Assembly: GCA_013368315.1 (NCBI GenBank)
Contig: JAACJM010000292.1
Span: 1-64,000 of the forward strand
DNA length: 64,000 bases
Direction of reading: 5' to 3'
Source of the DNA: Tetrapyrgos nigripes
Taxonomy: Eukaryota; Basidiomycota; Agaricomycetes; Agaricales; Campanellaceae
The position numbers and the translations under genes are program-made. Below, one piece after another: positions 11,665-22,284 of the stretch; positions within the stretch are counted from its first letter, which is position 1, and every line of letters starts with the position of its first letter. Below the pieces are notes generated by a model. The model saw nothing but the letters and a program-made list of their open reading frames with translations. It did not search any database and was not told the DNA's origin.

Positions 11665-12535
11665 CAAACCCTCTTTTAGAATCCACTTTTGAAATCGAGG
11701 ACTTTCAAATGCAAACCCAACGAAATCTGAGCTGTGGGTGAGGTCTGAGACTCATGCTAGAACTATCAGACACCTTGAGGACAATTGAGTGGTCAGAGAG
11801 TTCTGAGTGGTTATTGGACCGGAGAAGGGACGGAAAATTGGAACGAAGATTATGGGAAAGTTCAGCTCAAATTCCAATGGCTATGGCAAGGAGGAACAAC
11901 AAATCATGAGGGTTTGAAAGGGAGGCCGAGGACAGTTGAAAAGGCTATTGCGGAATGCAAGTTAAATGGCGAGGCTCCTATTGAGGCGGGACATCGATGG
12001 AATTGGTACGTAGTAATCATATTTATCTCCTTTCTTCCTCGTTCGCTTTTCTTCAACTTTTCTTCTTATTTCTTTCTGTATCATTGTGTGATCCATTTGC
12101 TCATTGTATCTGACTCTCATTCATCGCTCAGTGGAAATGTTTCAGCGCATATATGCTGCACACGAGACTGAACCGACATCTTGAAGTTTTGGAGACTGAG
12201 AGCCGGCTTTCGAAGCTAGAATTGGCCTGAGCATCGGATGTTCTAGAGTGCGTGTTATGCTTGATTAGCTTGCCTACTGTATGTGTATGTTTCCTCTCTG
12301 TTTATACTGACCCATTTGAATTCACGCATCTCTAGACTCTATCTAACTTTGCAACCCTCTTCTCCTTTTCAAGACAAAGACGAACAACGTTGTTGCTATT
12401 ATCGCCAGTACCACGATGCTACCCCAGCTTTGGCCCCATTCAATTTCCATCAAGACTCTGTCACCTCATTTTCAATATCAGGACCACCTCCATCTGAATC
12501 CAAGTTTCGTGACTGTGTAATAGTAGGTTAGTCTT
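11665..12535 (+). pseudogene. Unidentified gene remnant right of the copia element
   Basis: This is the counterpart of 3890-4577 on the other side of the copia insertion. A plus-strand frame (about 11785-12010) reads VLSGYWTGEGTENWNEDYGK...HRWNWY and then meets a splice-like GTACGTAG followed by pyrimidine-rich sequence, as expected for a short exon plus intron. Later exons are suggested (AG followed by TGGAAATGTTTCAGCGC) but could not be joined with certainty. The domain was not recognised. Confidence 0.35.
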
Positions 12536-12540
12536 CGCCC

Positions 12541-15500
12541 ACCAAGAAACAGAGAGGAGTTGGGAGTGGAGATAGGGTTGGAAATGAGAAAGGAAAGGGG
12601 AAGGGTGAGTCTGTCTTTTGGCTAGATTTGCCAACAACGCCACTGACTCGAATGCAACTGCAGAGCCGAAATCTGGTCTGTCCCAATCTGATCCCGCCAG
12701 CACTGCGGGTGTTCCGGTGAAGCAGGGATCTGCTGCTCAGCATACTGGCGGAGATATCGGAACAAATGCAGCCTTGCCTCAGTCTACTGGGCACTCCATT
12801 CTTTCGAACAGTATGGCTTCCCAGCATCCCTCAAATGCTCAGGATGCTCGGACAGATTCCGAAGGTGAGTCTGGTGTTATTCCTTCATCTGACTTGGATA
12901 CTGACTGCTCTGTTAGTCCATAACATTATGGAAGAAAATTCCAAGTCTGAATCTATGGCAAACAATAGTAAGTAATTACCTACTTTTGAAAGAAATGACC
13001 TCTCACATGTACGCAGACACCAAGGATGATGCTCCTCCTGGTGTATCAGGTGAACCAAATTCTCAAGAGACCAAGAACTGTAAGTAGCACACTGTCTCAT
13101 CCTGTTGGTCCTGTACCAAATATTGGTTTTTTTTTCTAGCATTGGATAATCTGTCTGATTCTGTTGTGCAGATCGCAAAGGGCCTAGATGTACTTCTTTC
13201 TTTGATTACTGAAGGCAGTGAGTAACACTAGTATATCAGATGAAGTGTCTTCATTGACTATGCTTATAGCTGAGGACTCGGAAAATGCTCAGCAGCATGT
13301 CAATGAGACCAAGAAGAAGAAGGGAAACCTTCACCGGCTATTGCGCATCACAGAATATCAGAGTCCCTACACTGGTGAGTCTTTACAACATTGTTATAAC
13401 TCTCTGACCAATCAACTGTCTTTTTAGGAACCCGAGACTATGACTATACTCGTAAATACCCTAAGAATGAGTTAGGCAAAGAGGCAAGTGAGAATGCCCG
13501 AGTGTGGAAAGTTTACTTTGATGATGCGGAAACTTTTGATGATGAGATGCTGAAGGGTTTTAGGGACACTCTTGATGCTCTACTTGTCTTTGTGAGTGTG
13601 AAATATGGTTCATATATAATACTTTATTGACCTGATTACTAGGCAGCACTCTTTTCTGCTGTAGTGACATCCTTTGTCATTTCCACTGTTGTCAATCTTC
13701 AACCAAATTACACCGAGATCACAGCCAGGCTTATGTTCGAACAAAACAATCTACTGCATGCAGCTATGAATACCACTACTCCACAATCTGTTCCACATGC
13801 ATCAGTTGATTTGGATAACACTGATGTCAGTACCAAGGATCTTTGGATCAACGGCCTGTTCTTTGCCTCCCTGTCCCTCTCCCTGGCTACAGCTCTTCTC
13901 TCTGTGCTTGTTAAGCAATGGCTTCAAGCATATACTCTCTCCCTTCCCACTGGTAATGCTCAGGAGCGTGCCAAAATTCGTCAATTCCGCTACCTTGGAT
14001 TTGAAAAGTGGAGAGTTCCTGAGATTATTGGGCTCTTACCTATCATACTCCATGCATCCCTTGGCCTCTTCATGGCTGGTCTTTCAGTCTATGTTTCAGA
14101 GCTTCATGAATCCCTTTGTTGGATTGTGGTCTCTGTCACTGGGATATCCTTTTTGATGTATTTTGGGAGCATCATCATCCCTGTCATTCACATCCAATGC
14201 CCATATCGAGTCCCAATACTATTTTCCCTTCTCCAACTCCTTCTGTTCCCTCTCAGCATTTTTCAATATCTTTGGAAACTAGTCACCTATCATGGGCAAA
14301 GATATTATTACCATTTTCAGAACAGGCATCCTTCAAATCTTGAGCCTACATGGCCCTCTGCTCCAAACACGTCTCTCAGGCATGCAGAGACCATTTTTCT
14401 TCACCTTATCCCTGATGACGATGATGAACTATCATCCTCATCTGCTTGGCATCACACTATGTTGGCTTATTGTCTTAAATGGCTACAATCTCTGCAATCA
14501 AATGATTCCATCCAGGAGGTGGTTCATCAGGCTGTGCATGGTGTTTTCCAAGATACTGCTCTTAAATATTTATCAGGAGAGATCTATGGCTTTCAACCAG
14601 CTTTGAACTGCTATGTGGATCTTGACTGTAACTCCATTCAAGCTTTCATATGGAGTACACTGAGGAGGAGGGATGAAACAAATAATCACAAAGTCTGTTC
14701 ATCCCTCTACAGCCTCTGGAGAAAGGCTAAGGAGATTTCTCACTTTCCTCCTCAAGGTCCAGGATATGCACTTTATGATGCAGCTGCAAATGGATACTTC
14801 CATATAGTCAAGGTCTTGGTTGAAAATGGGGCTGATGTTAATGCAGAGGGAGGGTTTTATGGGTTTGCATTGCAAGCAGTAGCACGATGGGGGCATTTGG
14901 ATATTGTCAAGTATCTTGTGGAAAAGGGGCAGATGTTAATGCAGAGGGAGGGCATTTTGGGTTTGCATTGCAAGCAGCAGCATATTGGGGACATTTGGAT
15001 ATTGTCAAGTATCTTGTGGAGAAGGGGACAGATGTTAATGCAGAGGGAGGGGAATATGGGTTTGCATTGCAAGCAGCAGCAGATAGGATGGATATTGTCA
15101 AGTATCTTGTGGAGAAGGGGGCAGATGTTAATGCAAAGGGAGGGGAATATGGGTATGCATTGCAAGCAGCAGCAGCTAGTGGAAATTTGGATATTGTCAA
15201 GTATCTTGTGGAGAAGGGGGCAGATGTTAATGCAGAAGGAGGGAAATATGAGTTTGCATTGCAAGCAGCAGCGTATTTGGGGAAGTTGGATATTGTCAAG
15301 TATTTTGTGGAGAAGGGGGCAGATGTTAATATAAAGGGAGGGGAATATGGGTTTGAATTGCAAGCAGCAGCAGATAGGGTGGATATTGTCAAATATCTTG
15401 TGGAGAAGGGGGCAGATGTTAATGCAGAGGGAGGGGAATTTGGGTTTGTATTGCAAGCAGCAGCATATTGGGGAAAGTTGGATGTTGTCAAGTATCTTGT

Positions 15501-15627
15501 GGAGAAGGGGGCAGATGTCAATGCAAAGGGAGGGAGAGATGGGTCTGCACTCAAAGCAGCACAGAAGGGAAATAAACCAGAGGTAGTGAAATATCTGCGA
15601 GAACATGGAGCAACTGAGTATGATTAA
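12541..15627 (+). pseudogene. DUF6535-ankyrin protein gene, copy A (frameshifted, start lost)
   Basis: Eight exons align with copy B at 48158-51492: ..12604, 12664-12864, 12917-12967, 13017-13079, 13140-13217, 13270-13374, 13428-13591, 13643-15627. All seven introns have GT...AG ends and preserve the phase. The N-terminal part is Ser/Gln-rich. From GTRDYDYTRKYP the DUF6535 domain begins (VWKVYFDDAETFDDEMLKGF, then LLVFAALFSAVV) with four or more hydrophobic segments, so it is a predicted membrane protein. Nine ankyrin repeats of about 33 residues follow. After the second repeat a GGGG tract at 14926-14929 (GGGGG elsewhere) shifts the frame by -1; the rest stays open to TAA at 15627. Exon 1 has no ATG in frame (TAG upstream), and exon 5 lacks six codons present in copy B. 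DUF6535 has no known function. Confidence 0.88.
14761..15620 (+). repeat. Ankyrin repeat array, copy A
   Basis: Nine near-identical units of about 99 bp encode variants of YGFALQAAAYWGHLDIVKYL followed by VEKGADVNAEGG. Units 4 and 7 are two codons shorter (ADRMDIV and ADRVDIV). High nucleotide identity between units suggests recent unit duplication or gene conversion. Long antisense frames over this array are a by-product of the repeat. Confidence 0.9.
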
Positions 15628-17225
15628 TTCAGAAGTTCTGGTACTTACATAGATATTTATCTTGTTAGTATATTATGTATTCTCAAGCTTCATCTTTCTT
15701 CAGTATACACATGTGTACATTGATTTTTATAAAAATTAAGATACATTACTCTTGTCCTTATATTTCACAGCTTTCCCCCCCTGTGCCCTCACGGGCTCCA
15801 TCCATCTTGCAAAATCATCTTAGCCCACCCCCTCATGACAGACCCATATCATGATTCATATAGTGTAAAAGGGGGGAGGGGCTGTTTACTGGTTTGCATA
15901 GGTGAAGCTGTCTTTATTTTTGATTCTTAATTTTTAAGTGGTTTTGGGGAAGGGAGAGTGGAAGGTTGGAAGGAATAAGAAGCAGTGCGGCAGAAAGAAA
16001 GAACGTAGTCAGTGAATTTGCATGTATAACTATGAAAAGAAAAAATCAAAAAGGAATATTAGGAGAAAAAAATGCAGGATTATCACACCAGTTCATTGAG
16101 GATGTTCACAAAAAGAAGAAAAAGAAAGTCCTTGAAATCCAAACAAAAACTCTAACAAAAAAGTATATGCAACAGAATATTTAAAAAATAAGATCAAACC
16201 ATCTTTGTCACCACCAAAGCCATCCTTCCTCAATCCCACTGCTATTCCCTATACTAGCAGTGGCACTGAGACTCGAGGCTGAGATTGAGTCCATGTGATA
16301 GGTTGAGGTACACGTCGCACAAAAACACCAGAAACAATGAAGACCCACAGGTTGAGCATAAGTATATTTACATTCAGCAGCAGTCCAGGTGTTTTCGCCC
16401 AAATTATCATCACCAACAAGACTACTTGATTCCCTGTCTCTGCAAACACATGTTACCCTCCCCCCAACCTCCCCCCCTTCCCCTCCCTTAAGCCACAATA
16501 ACTGAAGTAGTCATTGAATACATAGATGAAGGCCCTCTCCCTCCCCTGGGCCCCTAGTAGCCTCACCAGCACCATAATCAAACCTGAGGGCTGCTGTTTT
16601 GGATCAACTTTTGATTTTGGGAGGATGGAGAAGGCTACCCACTGAGGCAGGTGGTATGGGAATGAGGTGAAGGCATCTGGCAAGGTGAGTGCTGGTGAAT
16701 GAATGGAGTTGTGAGCCTTGGATGGGAACATAGAGTATGCTTGAATGTGTTGTTTGGGTGACACATTTGGGAAAGGGAAGGGGGAAGAGTGGGGAAGGGG
16801 TGAAGGGGTAGGAGAGTGTTTGATTAGTGTATGTTTTCTTGTTGGAAATAGATTAGGGGAAAACAGATAGAAAATGATATGAAGGAAAAGGAAAAGAATG
16901 GAAAAGCGACTGAAAGAAAGCAAACGAAAAGAACATACCCAATTAACCACAGAGATCCTTTCACCACTCCCTCCAATGAAATGAAACACCATGGCTGACT
17001 CTGTGTTGTCCTGAGTACTTGAGTCTTTTGGGATCAATATCAACAAACATAGTTACAGTAGTCGTGATATCTCTGAAGGCTGTGACACTAGAAAGACCCA
17101 ACTCCACACAAAGCAAGATCTGTAATGCAGGAAGCTTCACCAAAAGCTTCAAAGTGAATGCAGATGGACCAAGTGCACTACTATCCTCTGTAGATTTTGT
17201 TATCTAGAATTTGCATTCTTGAAAT
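15628..17225. repeat. Duplicated region downstream of copy A
   Basis: It parallels 51493-53000 downstream of copy B: both begin ATTCAGAAGTTCTGGTAC, then have ACATGTGTACATTGATTTTT, a C-rich stretch, a GTTTGCATAGG motif, then CAACAGAATATTTAAAAAA followed by AAGATCAAA, and minus-strand Gly/Ser-rich exon-like pieces. The duplication therefore covers the gene plus at least 1.4 kb of 3' flank. The minus-strand frame 16453-17046 is mostly Ser/Pro-rich and shows no domain. Confidence 0.65.
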
Positions 17226-17229
17226 AGTT

Positions 17230-18345
17230 CAAGATCCAGCAGCTTCAGGGCCAGCTGACTCCATTCAGGGCATCTGGTAGTATCCTTCAATCACCACCAA
17301 GATTTTGGTGAGAATTGCACAATGTTGAGTTTGGTTTTTGTATGTGTGACCAGTGTGACATGCATGACACATCAGGATTTTGATGACGACGAAAATTATG
17401 AGGAAAGGTGGACTCAGAGATACATAGAAGAGCATTAAAATATTCCCCTTCATTGGAGCCTGAGGGCCTGGAGAAATGATTTGCTCATTGAGGCTGATGC
17501 ATCATCCAAAGGAGGAGGTGAAGGTCTTCATTGTTGCTTGAACTTGACCCAAATCTCGAAATGTCCAGATGCTGAAGTAGAAGTGGAAAAAACATCTAGT
17601 TTTCCATTTTGATCCATTTTCATGGGCAAGGGAGAAGGTTTGGTTGCTGCTAAAGCAGGCAGTACCAGAATGAGGTGAAGATGTCTGTTGACCTGAGTAC
17701 AGCCAAAGGGATTGAGATGAGAGCATCAGACAGGGATGTAGGGACTCGGGGAGCATGTGTGTGGGTTGGGTTGGGTGACATGTCTGGACAAAGAAGATAA
17801 GAGGAGAAAAGAAGCATTCATTAGGTGACTGGTGTCACATATATGAAATAAAATTTGAGAGACGCTGCAGGCATAATACCATCTTCTCACTGTGTAAATC
17901 AATAGTAAATGCTTATGAAATTGAGAACAGCCAATCAGATTCCAGGAAACCCATTTCCTATCAATCCCCTATTGATTTACTAGGTCAGAAGATCATATTA
18001 TGCCCGCAGTGAGAAAAAAAGGCAAAAAAGATGAACTCTGAGTCGAAAGAACGAAAACAGCATTAAGAGAACTGGTCCCAATCCTCCTTCACACCCACCC
18101 AAACCTGTCCTTTCCAAGTCATCCAGTTGGTTGAGGCTGCAATTTGGTTTTCATGAGTGTGATTTCTTTGGTAAAGGCAGAGAAGGGCAGGTGGTTGAAT
18201 GTTGCATTGGAGAGTGCTGCTGCATTGAAGATGGTGTCACAAACTGCTACAGTTCTTTGTCCTCCTTCCTCTTCTACTACACTATTGAACCTGTTTTCTG
18301 ATCATTCATCTATTGCATTTCCTCAATAAACCTTTTAGACCTTAT
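17230..18345. repeat. Duplicated block Q, copy 2
   Basis: Shares GTATGTGTGACCAGTGTGAC, then a GATGACGACGAAAATTATGA segment, with the other Q copies. Near 18080-18180 come ACCCACCCAAACCTGTCC and GAGTGTGATTTCTTTGGT, the same order as at 46.86-46.97 kb. Coding potential is on the minus strand and strongly degraded. Confidence 0.55.
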
Positions 18346-18419
18346 ATTACTGACTTCAAACCTTATAGAACCTGTCAAACTCTATAATAACTGTCAATCA
18401 ATCTTCCATTCCATCAAGA

Positions 18420-19480
18420 GGGCTGGAGGCAAAGAGTTCCAGACAGAGAAATCGAGTCAGAAAATGGTTCAAAAGGTACAAGAAACAAGACAAAAAATCT
18501 ACACACAATCAAACTACCAATGCACCAAGACGAGGAGACCAGGTAGAATATAATAATGCACTGTAACGGTGTTTTGCAACTTGCCAAAAGAAACTGAAAA
18601 GATTTTGACTTACAGTTTTCTTTAGAACCTCGATTCTGATTCCTTTCCGCACCGACGCAGCACCATTCAGTACAAATCCGCCAGTAAATCTATCTGTAGT
18701 AGCACCCGAAGCTGAATGTACTGCACCGGAAGATTGCGCGCATTGAAAGGTGTGCATCCAGAGGTCTCAGAATGGCAGATGAGGCTGACAGTTCATGAAG
18801 TCCACCGATGACTCATGGGTGTCATGTAAAGCTGAGGTCTATTAGACGTGTTGGTGATCATGTAGCAACAACAAACATAAAAATAGGAAGAAAAGAAGAA
18901 ACGAAGAAAAGAAAGAAAAAAGGGAACAAATCATTAGCATGAGTGGTTCAAAGACACGTCGATATGAACACAGCACACCTCTCTCTTGTCCCATGCTTAC
19001 GGTCACACTTACATTAACACTAGCCACAGTAACTGGACTAGCAAACTATGCTGTGGATCGCACTTCCCATCCTCGACCTCGCATAGCTCTGTGTCCTAAA
19101 TTCGGCCCTGTGAGCGAGTTTGTTCAATAGCGCTGGAGGAGAGGGAGGAGAGTGGATTGATCAGCGCGCGATCGGACCTAACAGTGACCCAGATGAAGGT
19201 GACGCGTACACAGGAAAGCGAGATGTATAGAGTGAAAAACGGACGTTGATAGAATTAGAGATCACGTTATTTAATCACTGAGGATGGACGGAACATGGTG
19301 AGTTGGGGTGGTGTGGCATTGGAGGAAGAAAGGTTAAGGAAAGCGGTCGGGGAGTTGGAAATGTTAGTGTTGGAGACGGGGCTAACAAATTGTAGTGGTG
19401 ATAGAAGATTGAACAGGTAATGCAGCATCGAGGAAGGGGAGGTGCGAGAAGGAAGTTTACAAGTGTCCGTTACAGCTATT
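18420..19480 (-). repeat. Duplicated block R, copy 1 (uninterrupted)
   Basis: Matches 33800-33868 plus 43648-44700, that is, the same block without the TIR element/Helitron insertion. Shared landmarks: AAGAGTTCCAGACAGAGAA, then GAAACAAGACAAAATC, then a minus-strand exon encoding FTGGFVLNGAASVRKGIRIE, then GGTGACGCGTACACAGGAAA. The minus-strand exon ends at a plausible donor (AAACTGTAAGTC). The protein family is not recognised. Confidence 0.65.
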
Positions 19481-19994
19481 TCACGGCGAAATGTCCGGAA
19501 TGACGATTTTTTTCCTTTGAAGCTGACATGATGTCATGCATAAAAAAGAATCAGCCAGAGCGATACCGATAGTACATTTGCGATAGCATGCAGTGGAAAT
19601 GACAATAAGTTATGTTTGCTGCTTTCGTGTCGAGAGCCCTTGATAAAGAATATGTGGATTTCAATCCAGAGGGATTGCAGAGACCTTCGACATACCCTGC
19701 GTTCTTGCTATTCTTGAAGAAATGGCAGCTTCAATTGACGCAACTTGCGATTGCAGATGAATCGATGAGGGTCAGAGGAAGAGAGAGGTAACGAGCACGT
19801 GTCATCAATTACGCTTGAAGACAACAATCATCGTGAAGACGTTGCCTCGGATATTTTTTCTGCAGACAAGTACATCAGATTGAAGCAGGTCTAGACTTCC
19901 TGGTATGCGAGTCGTTCAGTCTTTTTCTTCGTTAGCCTAAAGGTTTTTGTCTTTCACCTCGCGACATGATTTAAATAGTACTTAGTAACCACCC
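19481..19994. other. Upstream region of the F-box gene
   Basis: No supported gene. It contains a pyrimidine-rich stretch (TTTTTCTTCG, 19921-19930) and TTTAAATAG shortly before the F-box start codon, which would suit a basidiomycete promoter but is not decisive. Confidence 0.35.
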
Positions 19995-20708
19995 ATGCCT
20001 ATTCAGAACTTCGATATCCTTGGGTCGCTGCGTGGAAACTATGGAACGTATACCACTGACGTTCACAACGCTTTGAAACATCTCGAGGACGCAGAACGAG
20101 AAGTAAAGAGATGTTCTGTAGAAGCAAAAGGTGTCGCGTTACAGAACGAACAGCGAAGTCTTCGACGGGAAATTGGCCTACTCCGTTCACTTCTGACTCC
20201 CATTCGTCGACTTCCACCCGAACTCCTTGGTCTCATTTTTTCACTGGTCTGTGTAAAGAGCGAGATTATGAGGGCAGTGGATTGTCCCCCGATCCACTTG
20301 TCACAAGTTTGCGCTGGATGGCGTGAACTGGCCTGGACTACGCCAATTCTGTGGTCATCCTTTTCCATTGGCGAGCCAAACATTCAACTCCAACGCAAAT
20401 ATGACCAATTTAAAGAAATAGCTGACCTGCATCTCCGGCTATCTCAGCAGTGTCCGCTTTCCATTCACGTCAGTTTCTCCGGTACTTACTTTGAAAGTAA
20501 TTGCGAAACCCTCAGGTTGTTGATGGCACATTCGTCTCGCTGGGCTGTGGTCTCCTGTACCATTGACTCAGACTATCTCTTCGAAGGACATTTTGCTCCT
20601 GTAAGGGGCAGATTACCCATTCTCCGCTCCTTCGAGATGTATGTGGCTGGTGGGCCTCATTACTCTCAAATCGGTCCAGAGTCCATGATTCAGGACGCCT
20701 TTCACATA

Positions 20709-20713
20709 GTGCC
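20709..20713. repeat. Imperfect target duplication of the gag-only element
   Basis: GTGCC here and GCGTC at 32175-32179: equal length and position next to the LTRs, differing by two C/T transitions. Removing one copy restores the F-box reading frame, which supports the assignment. Confidence 0.6.
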
Positions 20714-20938
20714 TGTTGAATTTAACGTTCGAAAGAAATCGAGAGAGAGAATTTCCGAGCAACAAAAAGGTGAATTCAAATAGGCAGGGAACCCGTGGCA
20801 AGCACACGACGTTCCCAAATTGTACATCAGTATATAAGATATGTAAAATAGGGGTTGTATAATTAATCGTACAATACTTAGGGGTGTCAATGTATCACCG
20901 AGCTTCCGAGCTCATCAACGGAAACTCCAAATCCAACA
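20714..20938 (-). repeat. 3' LTR of the gag-only element
   Basis: 225 bp, TGTTGAATTTAACG...CCAAATCCAACA. It contains CAGTATATAAGATATG, a TATA-like string. Confidence 0.9.
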
Positions 20939-20950
20939 CACCCCCGTGAG
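20935..20950. repeat. LINE target site duplication, left
   Basis: AACACACCCCCGTGAG, found again directly after the poly-A tail at 30820-30835. The first AA may belong to the tail. The site spans the LTR end and the polypurine tract of the gag-only element. Confidence 0.9.
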
Positions 20951-21317
20951 GGGGCCTCTTGAACCGCTACCGTCACCTGGTAGGGTTTTTCCCACGATCT
21001 ATGACTGGGTCGGTGGGCAAGAGCAGGGACTCATAGGTCTCTCGAGCATGCAACACATCACACCGGTGTGTAACGAACTCGAGAGCCGTTCCTGGGTATA
21101 CCAACTGCCCTCACGTCCACTTTAACTATGGACGAGAACAACAGACGTTCCAATTCCTCCACAGTTTTCGATTATAGCCACTCAGGCCACTCATCCTCTT
21201 TGTTATAAACCTGTAGTTTCAGACCCATAAATAACCTTGATCCTGTACCACCACACAACCACTCGCAGGCCCGTCTCATTCTGCACTAGCTATAATACGA
21301 CCCTAACGAAGAATACC

Positions 21318-21749
21318 ATGCTCATTGCTCAAGGCGCGCACACATCCTCCAGTCCCTTCTTAAAGATCATCGTCACCGGAAGCTTTGGGACCCTTCCTCC
21401 ATTCACTTATATGCGCGCCACCCCTGCCGATGCCCCTACACTGCTGAAAGAAGTAGACAGCGCTACCCGACCTCTTGATGAAGCACCTGCCCCACTCCTC
21501 AGCACCGGAACCACACTTGAAAACACACCTGCCGATCCCCTTCATACACTCGTTACTCCCAAAGAAAAACCCCTTATCCCAGACGAGTTCTACCTCTCAC
21601 TCCAACCCCCTCCTGACGCCGAAACGACCAATAACGAAATAACGATCAATGAGACTGAACCGAAGGAACGAGTAAGGAGACGTAGAGGGGGTAGAGGAAA
21701 GGTTGAGAAGAGAGAGAACAGGAGACATGGATCAACGACGCAATTGTAG
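21318..21749 (+). CDS. Possible small ORF0 in the LINE leader
   Basis: 143 codons from ATG (MLIAQGAHTSSS) to TAG. The middle is Pro/Thr/Ala-rich; the C-terminus is very basic (ERVRRRRGGRGKVEKRENRR), recalling the RG-rich tail of ORF1 further on. There is no known domain. A nucleic-acid-binding accessory protein is possible, but the frame may also be a chance leader ORF. The region from 21750 to 22284 shows nothing else of note. Confidence 0.4.
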   Translation: MLIAQGAHTSSSPFLKIIVTGSFGTLPPFTYMRATPADAPTLLKEVDSATRPLDEAPAPLLSTGTTLENTPADPLHTLVTPKEKPLIPDEFYLSLQPPPDAETTNNEITINETEPKERVRRRRGGRGKVEKRENRRHGSTTQL

Positions 21750-22284
21750 ACACACTATTAATGTTTGTAAGATCCTTAGACAGTTCTTCATGCCAATACT
21801 ACGCGTTGAACGCGTAAATGCCCCGACTCAGTAATGTCTTTGCGATACGATGACCAACCCTTCCGGCCCGGACCCTGTATTTGTAAAACCCCTACACCCT
21901 ACCATCAATCTTCTGTGACGGTCCACCATAACACTAGGAGAAAGTTGCTTTGTTAGTACGCTTTGACCGGAGACGAAACCATTCAGTTAAGGACACCTGT
22001 CCTAGTCCGGCCCTATCCTAAAAACCGGAATACGACCACGTGACAGCCAAAATCCAGAGTCTCTTTCATTGACGACGACGAGAACCCCTGGCTACAGTCA
22101 CATCTCTCCACTCTGCTGAGGTCACCTCCATTCTCAGAGGCCTCATGGCAGAACTCTTCCTTTGTCCTTACTACCATAAAAGCCGGTGGAAAACTCTTAC
22201 CACCTCAGAACTCCTGCATCGAGCCCTCGCCTCTGCAAAGCCCTCCATCTCTTGTATTCCACTGTTATATCTTTCTCTATCGCT

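Noticed and set aside
14900..14960. Intron at the ankyrin frameshift
   Set aside because: The repeat unit is complete apart from one missing G; there is no GT...AG pair that would remove a suitable length.
14857..15606. 249-codon minus-strand frame over ankyrin array A (and similar frames over array B)
   Set aside because: It is the mirror of a periodic 99 bp coding repeat: the Cys/Leu/Pro-rich repeats follow from antisense of the ankyrin units, and there are no exons or signals.
20714..20783. Last 23 codons of the 262-codon F-box frame as genuine C-terminus
   Set aside because: They are translated from the LTR; the same sequence occurs in the second LTR at 31949.
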